Shown here: piece by piece, positions 10,139 through 21,741 of the stretch | How the letters are laid out: each line of letters starts with the position of its first letter | How positions within the stretch are numbered: position 1 is the first letter of the stretch | From: Coffea arabica | Taxonomy: Eukaryota > Streptophyta > Magnoliopsida > Gentianales > Rubiaceae | Assembly: GCF_036785885.1 (NCBI RefSeq) | Contig: NC_092329.1 | Coordinates: 5,456,001 to 5,520,000, forward strand | DNA: 64,000 nucleotides | Direction of reading: 5' to 3' | The notes under the pieces: generated by a model | The model's database searches: none | Told to the model about the DNA's origin: nothing | The model's input: the letters and a program-made list of their open reading frames with translations, nothing else | Position numbers and translations under genes: made by a program

Positions 10139-10954
10139 TTACCAGCTTTTTCTATGAGCATGAAGCCCAGTTGGTTTTTCTGCTGGTTCACTTAGCACAC
10201 TCTTAGGAGAAGACGATCCAGAACTTTTTGGAGATGCCACTTTGTCATTCACCATATTCTTTTCGCCTAATCTTCTTACATAATCTTTCTTGGTCTTCTT
10301 TGTTTCCTCCGAAGTTGAGCTCCTTTGTTTAATCATAGGTACTAAATACCATCCAAGGGATGTGCATAGTATCGCAAATGATCTTCCATACATGACCAAG
10401 AGCAATAGAATCAAGACCATCATAACCGGCATGTACCAACAGGGGCGCCTCAAATTTTTCAACTTTAAGCTCCATCTAATGCTCTTCTTTGCAGGTCTTT
10501 GGCTGGATTCCTCTTTCTGTTGTTGTCGAACTTCTTTAACAACGGTTGAGGTCTCAATTGCATGTTTATCTTCTGATGGTAATGAATTCATGCGTGACAT
10601 CTGCTTTTCTTTAACATTGCCAACATGATTGTTACCATTTCCTTGCTTCCTGTCCCTGGCCTTCACAACAATCGGTTTCCAATCGTTGGAATTCGAATAT
10701 ACAAAACGAACAAAGGAGATGTCTTCTGAGCCTTTTTGTGTGTAAATCTTCTGCTTCTTGTCTTCAAGTTCGGCCAAAACTGCAGAGAACTTCTCAAGAC
10801 CTCGATTTGCATAAGGGTTATTGCTATCTCTACTTCTACTGGAATAACTCGTCTTTCTTGATCTCTTTGGCGTTGAGCACGGGCCGAGAAGTTCATCGAT
10901 ATCATCTTCATCTTCTTGACCGCTGAAACTGCCACAAACAAGAGGAGGCAACAT
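10139..10954 (-). CDS. ZCF37-like membrane-anchored protein of unknown function
   Basis: A single-exon frame of 271 aa. It opens MLPPLVCGSF and has an acidic patch (DEDDIDELL, residues 16-23) and a Ser/Arg-rich stretch (31-45). The conserved core NPYANRGLEKFSAVLAELE (46-64) runs on to DISFVRFVYSNSNDWKPIVV (78-97). A basic segment (155-170) precedes a long hydrophobic stretch at 172-208 that is one or two membrane segments, and the polar tail is rich in Ser/Lys. This layout resembles the Arabidopsis ZCF37 family from memory; no biochemical role is known to me. A TATA box lies ~125 bp upstream. The ATG directly follows TTTCCAG, so an intron in the 5' leader is possible but not shown. Family assignment is moderate; that it is a real gene is well supported by its length and composition. 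Confidence 0.75.
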   Translation of the reverse strand: MLPPLVCGSFSGQEDEDDIDELLGPCSTPKRSRKTSYSSRSRDSNNPYANRGLEKFSAVLAELEDKKQKIYTQKGSEDISFVRFVYSNSNDWKPIVVKARDRKQGNGNNHVGNVKEKQMSRMNSLPSEDKHAIETSTVVKEVRQQQKEESSQRPAKKSIRWSLKLKNLRRPCWYMPVMMVLILLLLVMYGRSFAILCTSLGWYLVPMIKQRSSTSEETKKTKKDYVRRLGEKNMVNDKVASPKSSGSSSPKSVLSEPAEKPTGLHAHRKSW

Positions 10955-11074
10955 CTGGAAATGAAGAGGGAATCAGTGGAGAGAAGGGATTGTATACGGG
11001 ATTACAGTTAATAATCTTGGATTGAGTATGGAAGTGAATTGAATCTAGAGGGGCAGGGAGAAATAAAATGGTAG

Positions 11075-11085
11075 CATATATAAAG
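11075..11085 (-). promoter_or_regulatory. TATA box of the ZCF37-like gene
   Basis: The minus strand reads CTTTATATATG about 125 bp upstream of the ATG at 10954, a normal distance for a TATA box plus a short leader. Confidence 0.55.
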
Positions 11086-11099
11086 AGGAAGAGCCAGCT

Positions 11100-12158
11100 G
11101 CGAAGACTTGACTAGATCCAACGGGAAGAGTCAAACTGAATTGAGGTACAAGAAAATTAACTCAGTATTCGCTATTCGGCGGAAGCTTCTATAGAGTTTT
11201 TGGTGTTTCTTTGACTTCTTGGATGGGGGTTTAATAGAAGTATAGAACTTTACACAAAACCGTATTGAAATATTCCTTGCTGACCATACAATTCTTTTTT
11301 TGCATCCATTATAATAATCAACAGTATATGGACATTAGAATTTTTATTATGTGCTTGTTTAGATTTAAATCTAGTGGGCAAGTCTTGGACGAGGGGTTTT
11401 GACTTTTGAAATGGTCCAAAATCTTGGTTCATTAATTAATGTTGGTATCACATGTAAGTTAAACCAGCAATGACGTGTCACGCCAGGCCGAAAAAAATAT
11501 AATAATAATAATAATGTTTGGTACATTAAAAACTAATGATACCACTTCTAGACTGTCTCCGTTCTCCACTGGTCAGTTGGCAAGAGAAGGAGAGGTTAGT
11601 TGATTCAAGAGTGGATAATAATACGATAATGTGTGGATTACAAATGAGGTGACAAACAGGGGATAAAGACCTCTTCACTTCCTCTGCATCCAATCCAAAC
11701 CAAGAGGAGCGGCTGCGGAGCAAGAATGAGGGCTACTATCTATTTTAGTGGTGTGTGTTGTGTGATAAAGTAATTTTACCAACTTTGCTAATTTTTGCCA
11801 ATTTGATTCATTTCTTCTTTTCTTTTTCGGCCAATTTGATGTTTATGCATATCGGTTACTGCTATACATCTTGTATACACCCTACCAAGCATGCAGTCAC
11901 AATCGCAAACCATGTCATCTTTTTTGTTTTGTTCAGCGGCTGTGCTCATGATGATTAATGTACTCTTGCTTAAACAATAATATTTTAGTTGCCTGGAGGT
12001 CCTTTTTTTTTTTCTCTCTAACCTTGTTTTCCAACGGAAAAGTATTTAAGAAGCGGGAGAAAGAATTTGTATCCAAATCGTTTAGTACCTAATTTTTAAT
12101 TCTAGCCACTACATCATTGCCTTATCGGCTAGTTGCCTGGAAGTCAAAACAAGCGCAC
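11100..12158. other. intergenic, no gene seen
   Basis: Upstream region of the ZCF37-like gene followed by AT-rich spacer. Short open frames here show no recognisable motif. Confidence 0.45.
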
Positions 12159-12167
12159 AAACTACAC

Positions 12168-12474
12168 GAGCAAATTATTTGGATGATCACTAAACTTTTA
12201 AAATTGTTGAATTTTGACCATTGAACTATTAAAAATCTGGTCTAAAGTTTGGATATCAAGCTATTCTATTAAATTTAATCGTTAAACATGACAAATTTGA
12301 GTATTCACACGATTCACGAGACAAAAGAAAGAGGCATAATTAACGATTAAATTTGACGAAATGACTTGAAATTTAAACTTTAAATAGTTCAGTGATCAAA
12401 ATCAGACTTTTAATAGTTTAGTGGTTAAAATCCAACGATTCCAAAAGCTCAGTAGTCATCCGAATAATTTGCTC
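12168..12474. mobile_element. MITE with long terminal inverted repeats, Mutator-like
   Basis: The ends GAGCAAATTATTTGGATGAT and, reversed from the right side, GAGCAAATTATTCGGATGAC form inverted repeats that stay similar for ~65 bp. The flanks AAACTACAC (12159-12167) and AAACTAAAT (12475-12483) look like a diverged 9-bp target duplication, which together with the long inverted repeats suggests a non-autonomous Mutator-like element. It has no coding capacity. Confidence 0.75.
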
Positions 12475-12483
12475 AAACTAAAT

Positions 12484-13746
12484 TTGTGGGATCAGAATAC
12501 AAACTAAAGTGTATGGTAAGCTAAAGACCGTAGAAGCCTGGCACATTTTTTTTTTTCTTTTTCAGTTGCCTGAACGGCAAAGTCACCTCAAATATTACTT
12601 AATTCTAAACATCATCAAAACTGTGTCATCAGTTTTGAAAATATCAAAAATCGACAAATTGGATGATTACACCAATCTTGTGGTAAATGAAGAATGTTTT
12701 TGTCTTGTCTGTTGCGTTCATAAAATGCAAACTTTTTTCTTGGTGTGTCCACTTCAATGTGTCCCAATCTTAGCCGCTTGTTTGGAGGTGTACCACTCTT
12801 TTCCCTTGAAGCACTTGAGAAAAACCTCTTCTGTCAAAGTTAGTACAGTTTTATCTGTTTCTTTTAGTTTTTGTTTTTATTCATGATTGGTAATAGGAAG
12901 AAAAAGCTATGTGTCCATATATTGCATTGGTGATTGGACCCATTAAGATGATGAAAAAAAAGTTTTTTTTTTCTTTTTTACTTCTGAATATTGTATTGGG
13001 ACAATAAAGGTTGCCTTAGCGTAATATGTCTCCTAAATACAGGCTAACTAAAGCAGATGAATGGCAATAATTTGGTGATTTTGTTGTATGTCAAATAATA
13101 GCAATTGTCTTCTCCGTTGAGCCGGAAATACATTTCCGGCTCAAGATAATTACCTAAAACATTCCAGAAAGTTAGGGATTGGAAAAATTAGATAAACGTT
13201 GGACAACTGAAACAAAACCGAGTTGGCGTGTTAATCCTTTTGGCTTCAACATGTAAAAGGTACAATTCATTCTAATCCCCATAATTTGCAAGTCTTCGTT
13301 GAACAGCGAGAACTAGTAAAGTCCCACAACATCACCAGTTCGCTTTTCTTGAACGTCGATTTACGCGTTGGGCCAAGATTTTTCCCAGGTTACAAATGCG
13401 AAATATCTACGTGGTGGGTTACAATACGTGTTCATACGTAATTTTCTGATTAACAAAACCATATTAGTTATAACTTTCTCACTCATGCAAACAAATTATT
13501 TACATGTAAAAGCCTAGATTTGATACTAGCGTATGTACTCGCTGCCTCCGATGACGCCGGATTGTACCTTTCCTTTTTAGTTCCGTCTCAAAATCCTTGT
13601 GCACTAGTATCGTGGTATCAGGGCAAAGTGCATGTTGGCCCGGTTGACCATCCATATAAATGGAGATTCTAGAGAACCATTATGCCTCAATAAGAATTAA
13701 TGAAAAGAGAACTCTTTTGACTTGAATTTGGAAAAAAAAAACTTAT
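12484..13746. other. intergenic, no gene supported
   Basis: The 125-codon frame at 12509-12886 (+) is rich in F, C, V and L, starts within repeat-adjacent sequence and resembles no family. A short palindromic stretch near 13113-13141 (GAGCCGGAAATACATTTCCGGCTC) could form a hairpin; its role is unknown. Confidence 0.4.
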
Positions 13747-13893
13747 TGTTTGGATTACCATTTTTCTCCAAAAAAATTTTCAAGTTTTCCGTAAACATAT
13801 TTTTCAATCATCTTTTTATTTCATGTACATCAAATAGCTACAGTATTATTATTATTTTTTTTTACAAAAATTTCAAAAAGTAGCAGTCCAAAT
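13747..13893. mobile_element. MITE, family B (TTTGGATT ends) copy 1
   Basis: Starts TGTTTGGATTACCA and ends CAGTCCAAAT, with interior runs such as TTTTTCTCCA and CTACAGTATTA that recur in the other family B copies. Short, AT-rich, non-coding. Confidence 0.5.
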
Positions 13894-14027
13894 GAATTTG
13901 TAAAAGTTAATTTCCAAAGCAAGTAATCAACATGCCTTTGGTAATTGCATAGGTTTTGGCTTTGAATCTCATTAGATGTGAGCTATGAATCTAATAATAT
14001 GTCCCACAGAATTCATGTTAAGATTAA

Positions 14028-14333
14028 GGGTGTGTTTGATCAAATTACAGTTTGAAAATTGAAATTTAAAATCTGAAATCTGAATCCATTAAGTCATTGA
14101 ATTGTTAAATACTAAATATGACACATTTGAGTGTACATCACATTTGAGTGTACATCACATTAAGTGATAAAGTGGATAATTTATCACTTATTTTTTAAAA
14201 TAAGTTTCGCATAGGTAATTAAGTACCAATTAATTAATTCAGATGTTCTATTTTTAATAATCAAACATGTCTGAAAATATTAAAATTTGAATCTATTAAA
14301 TTTAAATATTGAACTGAGTTATTGAACAGGATC
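14028..14333. mobile_element. MITE, family A copy 2
   Basis: Starts GGGTGTGTTTGATCAAAT; the right end reversed reads AGATCCTGTTCAAT. It aligns with the reverse complement of the element at 7821-8098 (shared blocks GAAATTTAAA, TATCACTTA, AATATTAAAATTTGAAT). It contains a small internal doubling of CATTTGAGTGTACATCA at about 14123-14160. Confidence 0.6.
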
Positions 14334-15290
14334 TAACTGTTGCTAAGATGTTCAGTGAATCGTAACATGTTGGTCGTTGGTTAAGTGTAATCTTATTACA
14401 AAAAAAAAAAAAGAAAAGTAATCTTACACAGAAAAATTCGAGTTGTTAGTACATACCTCATTTGTAGCATTATACATGAGTTTAGTTTTTGAGTCAAGTT
14501 GCATAATGCACGGAAGAGCCCTAGTCATTTATTGGCTACTGCGTAAAATAGCTTCCACCAGGTTATACAGTCTTCTGGCAGCGCTAAATGCCGGGGGATG
14601 AAATTTGTTTCGAGGAGTGAAGAAAATAAAGCCCCTTTGTCTCATCTGCTAGACTCTCTTATTTTTATTACTACAGGCCTCGTCGAGAGTCATGAGTCAA
14701 GAGTCTATAGTCTTCGTAAACCTCTAATCAATACTACTATCGCTTGTCTCATTTTTTTTTTTTTTAATTTTGGGTCAAAATATCGCTTGTCTCATTTATT
14801 GACTAAAAAAATGTACCGTCGGCGTCGGGGCCGAAGTTTCAATATGATGGGACAAATAGCGATGCCAATTAATTACTGAAATGCAGAGACTGAATTATCT
14901 TTACGGAATCCTTAATTAAAAACACTACTTTGTGCTTTTTCCAAAAAAAAAAAGAAAAAGAAAACTCTACTTTGTGTAAGGTCATAGGCAAATCATTCTT
15001 TCCAAGTTATTCTAATTTATTCTAGATGATATCTTGGGGAAAAAACAACTAATCTTTATAGTTCCCTGTCGTTCTTGCCATTCTAAGTGATTATTTTCTT
15101 AAAATCTTAATCAGTCATTTCAACGAAGAAAAGTGTAAAACATGCAATTAGTTTCTCTAGCATTCGGATAAGATAGCGGGAAAGTTGTGTATAATTAAAA
15201 TTAATATCCACATGGACCACATCCCATCCAGTTGGTCAAAATGGCAAGCCACACTAGATTGTCACGTAGGGCTGCACAAATCTTTTAGAG
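14334..15290. other. intergenic, no gene seen
   Basis: AT-rich spacer with A and T homopolymers; the 93-codon frame at 14598-14879 (+) has no recognisable features. Confidence 0.4.
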
Positions 15291-15307
15291 TATTTATAGC
15301 AGTACTT

Positions 15308-15536
15308 TTTTTTTTTTTTATCAGTAATAATACATTTATATAATCTACTCTATCCTAATCTAGGGGGAGGGGGAGCCTAAGGAGCTTGTGATAAGGGTTA
15401 GTGGGTATCCAGACCCAACTAAATCAAGGGAGTGTTATGGCACAATCCTTAGATTTTTTTCGCTACTAGTGAGGTTTGAACCCTCACCAACAATCCAAGT
15501 CCCTTCCTGATGACCACTGAGCCATTGCCCGGTGGT
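15308..15536 (-). mobile_element. tRNA-derived SINE with 17-bp target duplication
   Basis: Read on the minus strand, the element begins near ACCACCGGGCAATGG. It has an RNA polymerase III A box (TGGCTCAGTGGTC) and, about 30 bp on, a B box (GGTTCAAACCT), then a tRNA-unrelated body, and ends in a run of A (the T run at 15306-15319 on the plus strand). It is flanked by the same 17 bases, TATTTATAGCAGTACTT, at 15291-15307 and 15537-15553. A perfect duplication and an intact tail suggest a fairly recent insertion. Confidence 0.9.
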
Positions 15537-15553
15537 TATTTATAGCAGTACTT

Positions 15554-16281
15554 GTCAGTGCTTAATTTCAGATAAGACTCATGAATTACTTTGGTGCTTT
15601 TCTCGGGCAACGAATATATTGATGGAGTTCTTTCTTTGTTGGCTGGCAAATTTCAAAGTCTTCATTCACTGTCCAGGGCTAGGCTTCGTAGTTCTCTAAA
15701 ACGTCTAGATGATTTGGAAATGTTGCAGCACCTTTCCCTGTTTCTGATGATATCTCTAGCTGTCATGAACCATTTAGATAATCTTTATCATTTGTCACAT
15801 GTAATCTGCTTGCTTCATCAGTCATCACTCGACTTTATTTCCACGTTCCAAGTTCCAACTTCTAGAATATCAAGAAAGAAAAAACCACCTTATTCTGGTC
15901 CCATCATTTTGGCATTTTCAAGTTAGAAAGTTTTTGTTTTTCTAAGTTGTAGCAACACTTGTACACATTTGGCTGAGGGAGGATAAGTCCCTAACCTTAG
16001 AAGCATGTGAATCTAAAGTCACATTTTTTTAGACGTTTAAAACAAAAAGTCTAGAACTTTTTGGCCAGGACAAACAATGAGAGAGAGAGAGAGAGTACTT
16101 GATGGATTGCCCATTTTCTTTCGAATTAATCATACAATTTGGTTCCACCCATGATTAAGATATCTGTCAATTGAAACCCATGCTAATAATATGGAGTACT
16201 CTCTAGTAAAACAACGACATCACACCTTAGCAGCATTTCTGGAGTTTTTCTATTGGATGAGCACAATAATATTTCCATTAA
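15554..16281. other. intergenic, no gene supported
   Basis: Holds a 111-codon frame (15591-15926, +) rich in L and S without recognisable domains, and a (GA)n microsatellite at about 16079-16095. Confidence 0.4.
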
Positions 16282-17026
16282 CTAGGTGGGCGTGCCCGCG
16301 CATCGCGCGGCTGTATGGTACCTATGATTAAAGAAAATTTTTCATTAGACAAAAAATAGTATATTTTAGAAAAAAAATAGTCATCAAATATGACAAAATT
16401 AATAATAGTACATTCTAATTACAACACACATTTGTATACTTTACTTTATCAATATTTTTACAATTTTACCATTCCCAAAAGTCCCCTACAGATATCAGTT
16501 AAAAATCACCTAAGAGGAGATATAAGTTGTTTCAGACAAAGGAATACCCTTCAATGGTTAGTTATAGCAACGTGTTAATTGCACAATATTTTAATATATT
16601 TTTATGTTAATTGCACAACAAAAGTCACACTTCAATTAAATATGTCTATAACACCATTTCAATAATTACACAAACACATAAGCTTATATGAGTTGTACTC
16701 GATGCAAAACAGTTGTAAAATAATTCCATATTCCAAAAATACTCAAATGTCTCTATAAATCAAAGATTTAAATGTACCAAAATGAGGACATTTCGGTAAA
16801 TATACCCAAACACATGCTGCTCTCAGTTGTACCGAAAATTTAAAAAAAAAACTACATAACATTCCATATTCCCAAAAAGCCTCATCCATGAGATTGGAAT
16901 TCAAACCCCCTTCGACCACAACTCATTCTTATATCATTCATAATCCAACACCATAATTTCAGAGAGTTGGGTCAACAAGTCTACACAGTTTTAGCACCTG
17001 TACAACCAATAAGGGAGAAAGAGAGA
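16282..17026 (-). mobile_element. candidate non-autonomous Helitron
   Basis: On the minus strand the right end reads GCCGCGCGATGCGCGGGC, a GC-rich hairpin. It is followed about 10 bases later by CTAG, then a T outside the element. This is the Helitron 3' signature of a short hairpin before CTRR at an A/T target. The other end could be the TCTCTCTTTCTCCC preceded by A at 17026, matching the Helitron 5' form. The interior is AT-rich and non-coding, about 745 bp. The hairpin end is clear; the 5' end is an inference. Confidence 0.5.
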
Positions 17027-17072
17027 TATTTATTGCCACTTTTCCCCCAAAAGGAAAAAATGCAATTTATTT

Positions 17073-17318
17073 CCGTTTGGATTAGCTATTTTTGGAGGTA
17101 TTTTTGAAAAATTTTACTATAGCAGGATTTTTAGAGTATATTTTGCAATATTTTTAGAAAATATTTTGAAATATTTAAGAGTAGTAGAGTTTTTAAAATA
17201 TTTTTTGAATATTAAAAAAAATGTATACTACTTTTTAGAGTACCTTTTAGAATGTTTTTTAAAAATTTTTACAGTATTTGAAAAACTAATTTTTGAAAAA
17301 CTAGTGAATCCAAACACA
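17073..17318. mobile_element. MITE, family B copy 2
   Basis: Begins CCGTTTGGATTAGC and ends GTGAATCCAAACAC, imperfect inverted repeats, with an AT-rich interior containing ATTTTACTATAGCA and TTTTTACAGTATTTG as in related copies. Confidence 0.55.
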
Positions 17319-18425
17319 TATGTTTTTGCCGATTGGTCCCCATGATTAAACAAGAAAGTCACGTGTTACCATTCTGATTTTTGTGGTTATACCAATTCAG
17401 TATATTGAAACTCGAATTGGATTTGAAGGATTCCAACAAACTCGATTCTGCATTTAACAAACTCGATTCTGCATCCTTAAATGCAGAGTCAAGTTCTTCG
17501 CCAGTCAACCAACCTAAATGATTCGCCGGTCAAAAATGACTCGGTCGTCCATGAGATATGAGAAGGAAATACCAGGAGTCTGCTTCTACCACTTCTCAGC
17601 CAAAATCGCCTTGGATTGGATGTATGCGGAGAGGCAACCAAGTTCCCTCAGTCTCTGGACCCGACCAACTCAAGAAATTGACCTCAGAATTTGTAGTTTC
17701 TTTCAATAAACAGGGGTAGGTTTAGCGGTCTCCTTTGTGGCAATCACGTCCATAGTCCATACATGAATATTTTCCCTCCTTGCTGCCATACTAGTTAGTT
17801 TTGGCATTCCTACACAAGAAGACTCTGACCGCTGCTCTTAATGGTTCTGTAATTAGCATTGATGATCACATTGAACATAACTCAGAATTGCGATTTTAAA
17901 TATTATGTGGTCCATTCTTTGATGGACAACTCTGCGTGCAAATCTTACACATATTTCATCCTTCATAATCCGCATATACAAGGGGGTCCATGTTAAGACT
18001 AGTTTGCAAATCCATGTGTGATCACCAGAGTTCTGAGATTTCTGATTTGAAAGAGCTTCTGTTGCTTTCGTAACATGCAAAACTAGCATTGTGCATCACA
18101 CCATCTAAGAACACTTTTGATACAGAATGTGCATAGACTGCAAAGATCTCTGCACTCTACAACTACACCACCTGAAGTTAGGATGTTTAACTTTTCGACC
18201 GATGCATAAAGCAGCTTCAAAATTCAAAAGCTACATATCCACCACTTGAGGGCGTTCGCATCATCTGACGAAGTGAAACTGCGACCATGTAGAAAGTGCA
18301 AGCACATATATCGCTCAAGAAAGTGGGTGCAAAAAAGAAAAGGGTTCACCAAATGCTAAAATAAGAAAAGAAAAGGGAAACACTTGGATATACCATATGT
18401 TCAGTCAAGGCTAGCATCAACTGGT
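17319..18425. other. intergenic and probable 3' UTR of QQT1
   Basis: Contains a direct doubling of AACAAACTCGATTCTGCAT (about 17437-17475). The 63-codon frame at 17518-17709 (+) matches no family I know. The last few hundred bases before 18426 are probably the 3' untranslated part of QQT1. Confidence 0.4.
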
Positions 18426-21400
18426 TCAGTCTTTGTTGTTGCCAAGATCTAAATCTTCATCATCCTTCATGTATTTCTCCTGCACTGCTGCAACTGTAGC
18501 AAGTGTGTTAAGCGAAACCAATCTAACAACTCCCAAGACACAGAGAAGAAAATCTGGACTTACACGCACATAAAGGGAACGGTACTATTTTGATGGATGA
18601 AGAGAACCAAAGCGCATTTACTATGAATTGCAAATAGTTAAAAAACTGTGAAGAATGTACAGCACACAAAAAGTATAGAGTTGCAAATGATGGTATGAGA
18701 TGGATAACAGTTCTTTCAATTTCCTTGGTGGAGGCCGGGATGTAAAAACCAAAACTAGTTCTGAGACAAGTCAATTAGAACTGGACAGCCAACCACCCGT
18801 CAGCTAGCAACATCTCCAATTCAAGTGATTTTTCATTCATTAATGATGCAATATCCTTTAGGTAACTGAAATCCATCATCTCAAATTAGTATGTACTAAC
18901 CACATAAAATAAATAACCTCATGAAAAAGGATATCTATAGTAATCCCAATCAACAGGGCCAACTGCAATCTTGCTAAACTCAACAGCGCTTTCTTCTATG
19001 CCAGCAAAAATATAACCATTGCTCTTATCAATCAACTTCACTAGATTACCCACGCTTTCTTTGTCCTGGAAAGGCAAAAAAAACTGAGTAAGACGGAAGC
19101 CAAAACTTAGAATCACAAGTCACTTTGACTTCAAAAATACCAGCAAACCTGAATATCCAATGTCGTGAAATTGACTAGTCCATAACTTTCTATTACTTCA
19201 CAGAGCTCCTTTGTAAGTTTTCTGCATCAGAAATAAATCAATAAAAAACAAATAGCCAAAAGCCTTCAGCTTTCTTTTAACTTATGCTTTTGCACACAAA
19301 ACTTAGAAAAGGCTTCCAGCTCTCTAAACAAAGTTATTGTTGTCATCAATTATTTGAGTGATGAATTGGAGCTCAAGCTGTAAGGTACTAGATGGTTACA
19401 CTAGTAGCGAATAATAGTAATGCTAAATTCTAACAGGGAATAACAAGCACTAAGTTTGCCTGAATATACCAAGACCAAGCTACATTAGTTTCCTTTTATA
19501 TGCACCAAGGTACGCTATAACCTTATGTATAATATTATCGCAACAAATAACTACTCAGATCACCAACTTGTGCCACTAACTTGCATGTCTCATACTTGGT
19601 CTAGACAGTAGAAAAATGCACACCTTTAATTTTACGATACCATCAGCACCAGTACAGACTCAATCAACATCTCTTATAAATAAGCCCTTGCATGAAAAAT
19701 TTTACTCACCTGTACTTAGCTGACCTGGGATCCTGATCAAGGTGATGCTGCAAATAAGATAAATCTTGTACATCTGTATAAAAGTCCAGGTTGAAAGCTG
19801 TAAACACCAGCAAACGGAAAGTGTCAGAAGAGACAACAGAAATAGTTACTTCCTGAAATCAGCGGAAAGTGAACTTCATTGGCTCAACCTAGCCTTCCAT
19901 AGCTTTCAATTAGATCAATCTTAGACAAGACATTAACATGAGGAAGTTCCAAGTGCACCATGGTCGATAAGCACAGAAGCAATGCACTGATATACTTCCC
20001 AGGATCACTACAAAGATGAGCATCAACCAAATGCACTGCAGTCAACTGCGCAAAAAGTAGAATCCATTGAGGAAGCAGGCAACTCTATGTGCTAAAAAAG
20101 AAGATGAAGTTGACAATCCTTGCATTTCAAGCATGTTAATATTATGGTATATCATTTAAATACATAACCATACCCTTAGGTTTAATCTCTTTATGAGTTT
20201 CATGATGACTCTTTTTGCATTCGCATGGAGGAAAAATAACTCCACTTGACCAGGGAAATCAAACAGAAGATAATGATCTGCAAGTTGATGATTATACTTT
20301 TAGAAATGTCAGGGTTGCCAAGACAAAAGAAATCAGATTAAGAACAAAGTAGTTCAACTAGACATATTTACCCCCTTAGTAATGTGCCAACCCCATGAAT
20401 TGCTCCCAAACATGTATAGATTTTGAAGGTAGAAGACCCAATGGTAATGCTGCATGAGACTAGTTTATCGTCCAGTTTACGCAGATTGTTGTCTAATCTG
20501 ACTAATGTTTCTACATCTACCAAAGGAATTATAAAATCTAAATGGAACCAAGAAGCAAGCAGTCCCTTGAAATAGTTTAGCAATTATTTGTGACAGATGC
20601 TGAGTAATCACAGAAAAAGTGATTTTATATAGCTTAACAATCTGTGTACAAAACCTTAGAAAACACAAGTTTCTAAAAGACAATAGTGAATATCAACGCT
20701 AGCTGAAGTAGACACCGAGACAAAGAGATAGCAACTCAAAACAAGAGACAAGCATAATCCAGAAACCTTTAATAAGCGGCTTCAATTTGGATTCCAACCA
20801 GTCGATATTCTTCTCCAAATAGTCCATGCAGTAAACAAGACCTATCAATTTGACATGTAAAATACATAAAGGTCAGGTAAGCCACAATTGACTCACACAA
20901 GTGCTCGTTATTCCCCTCCATCTCCCTCATTTCTTATGACAATGGAGCCCTTGACAAATAGCATTATATAACAATATCCCTTGTTGACAATAGATAGCTT
21001 TGCCCACTGTTTTCGTCATATCTTTACAATTTAACTGATATCTTGTAGAAGAATCAGGAAAATAGCAACAGAAAGCAGTTGGGGCCATTACCTCCATTCG
21101 GACCAAGAGAATGCTCAGCCATAACATCTTCAAGTTTTACAAGATCCTCAATATTCACAGCGCATTCATATCTTCATTACATCATAAGGTACTAACTTGA
21201 TTAAATAACATCTCACTCCACGAATTAGATGACCACTAAAACAAACTCGGTAAATTCATAAACAATTCGAACAAACACGAGAAAGTAGAAAAGGATACGG
21301 CAAAGCATCATTTGCAGGATCTAGATTGACAACAGCAACCTTTCTGCAATGAAGCAAAATGGACGTTATCTTACTTATCAGGGCACCTTTTAACTATAAA

Positions 21401-21741
21401 ACCATAGCTAAAAAAAAACTCTTTTTCTTCGCCAAAACAGTACAATCAACAAGTATTCCATCTAGAATTAACTACCACATTGCATTCTTCTACTGTCGAG
21501 CAGCAAAATGTAACCTTTTTGGTAGAAAAATAATACAATTGCTCTTCACCGTACGCCACTAATAACAGCAGGAGGAATCGATTATGGGAAACACTGCAAG
21601 GAGAATTATTATGTCGTACAAAAGGGTATAGAAGAGAAAGGGAAATTACCGTCCGATGAGATTTAGGAACTGAGACATGCCGTTGCAGTAAGTAGTCTTG
21701 CCTGAGCCAGGTGGGCCGATCACCACTTGACCAAATACCAT
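18426..21741 (-). CDS. QQT1: GPN-loop GTPase 2 (QUATRE-QUART1 orthologue)
   Basis: Ten exons give a 304-aa protein: 21741-21650, 21343-21299, 21171-21092, 20841-20767, 20277-20174, 20045-19889, 19797-19710, 19221-19149, 19065-18935 and 18495-18426. It starts [19 protein letters not shown] (P-loop G1). The family's Gly-Pro-Asn insertion is in HSLGPNGG at residues 69-71. G3 is [11 protein letters not shown]4 is LSKID, and the end is [15 protein letters not shown]. Length and motifs match GPN2. The family works as GTPase heterodimers helping RNA polymerase II assembly and nuclear import; Arabidopsis QQT1 is needed for embryo cell-division patterning. Nine exon pairs join by GT-AG except the last intron (18934-18496), which is AT-AC and U12-like. 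No promoter element was pinned down beyond a T-rich leader upstream of the ATG. Confidence 0.93.
18496..18934 (-). other. U12-type AT-AC intron of QQT1
   Basis: The donor reads ATATCCTTT directly after exon 9 (codons for DWDYY), a match to the U12 AT-AC consensus. Near the 3' end CGCTTAAC resembles the U12 branch site and lies about 11 bases before the terminal TAC. Using AC as acceptor gives [10 protein letters not shown] in frame. The CAG two bases further would shift the frame, and reading through meets a stop at 18919. Confidence 0.88.

Noticed and set aside
12509-12886. 125-codon hydrophobic frame
   Set aside because: Composition follows T-rich DNA; starts at a repeat edge; no known family.
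13113-13141. Short palindrome that might be a terminator or microRNA stem
   Set aside because: Too short for a plant microRNA precursor and no gene beside it.
15591-15926. 111-codon frame next to the SINE
   Set aside because: No family features and no conserved start context; likely chance.
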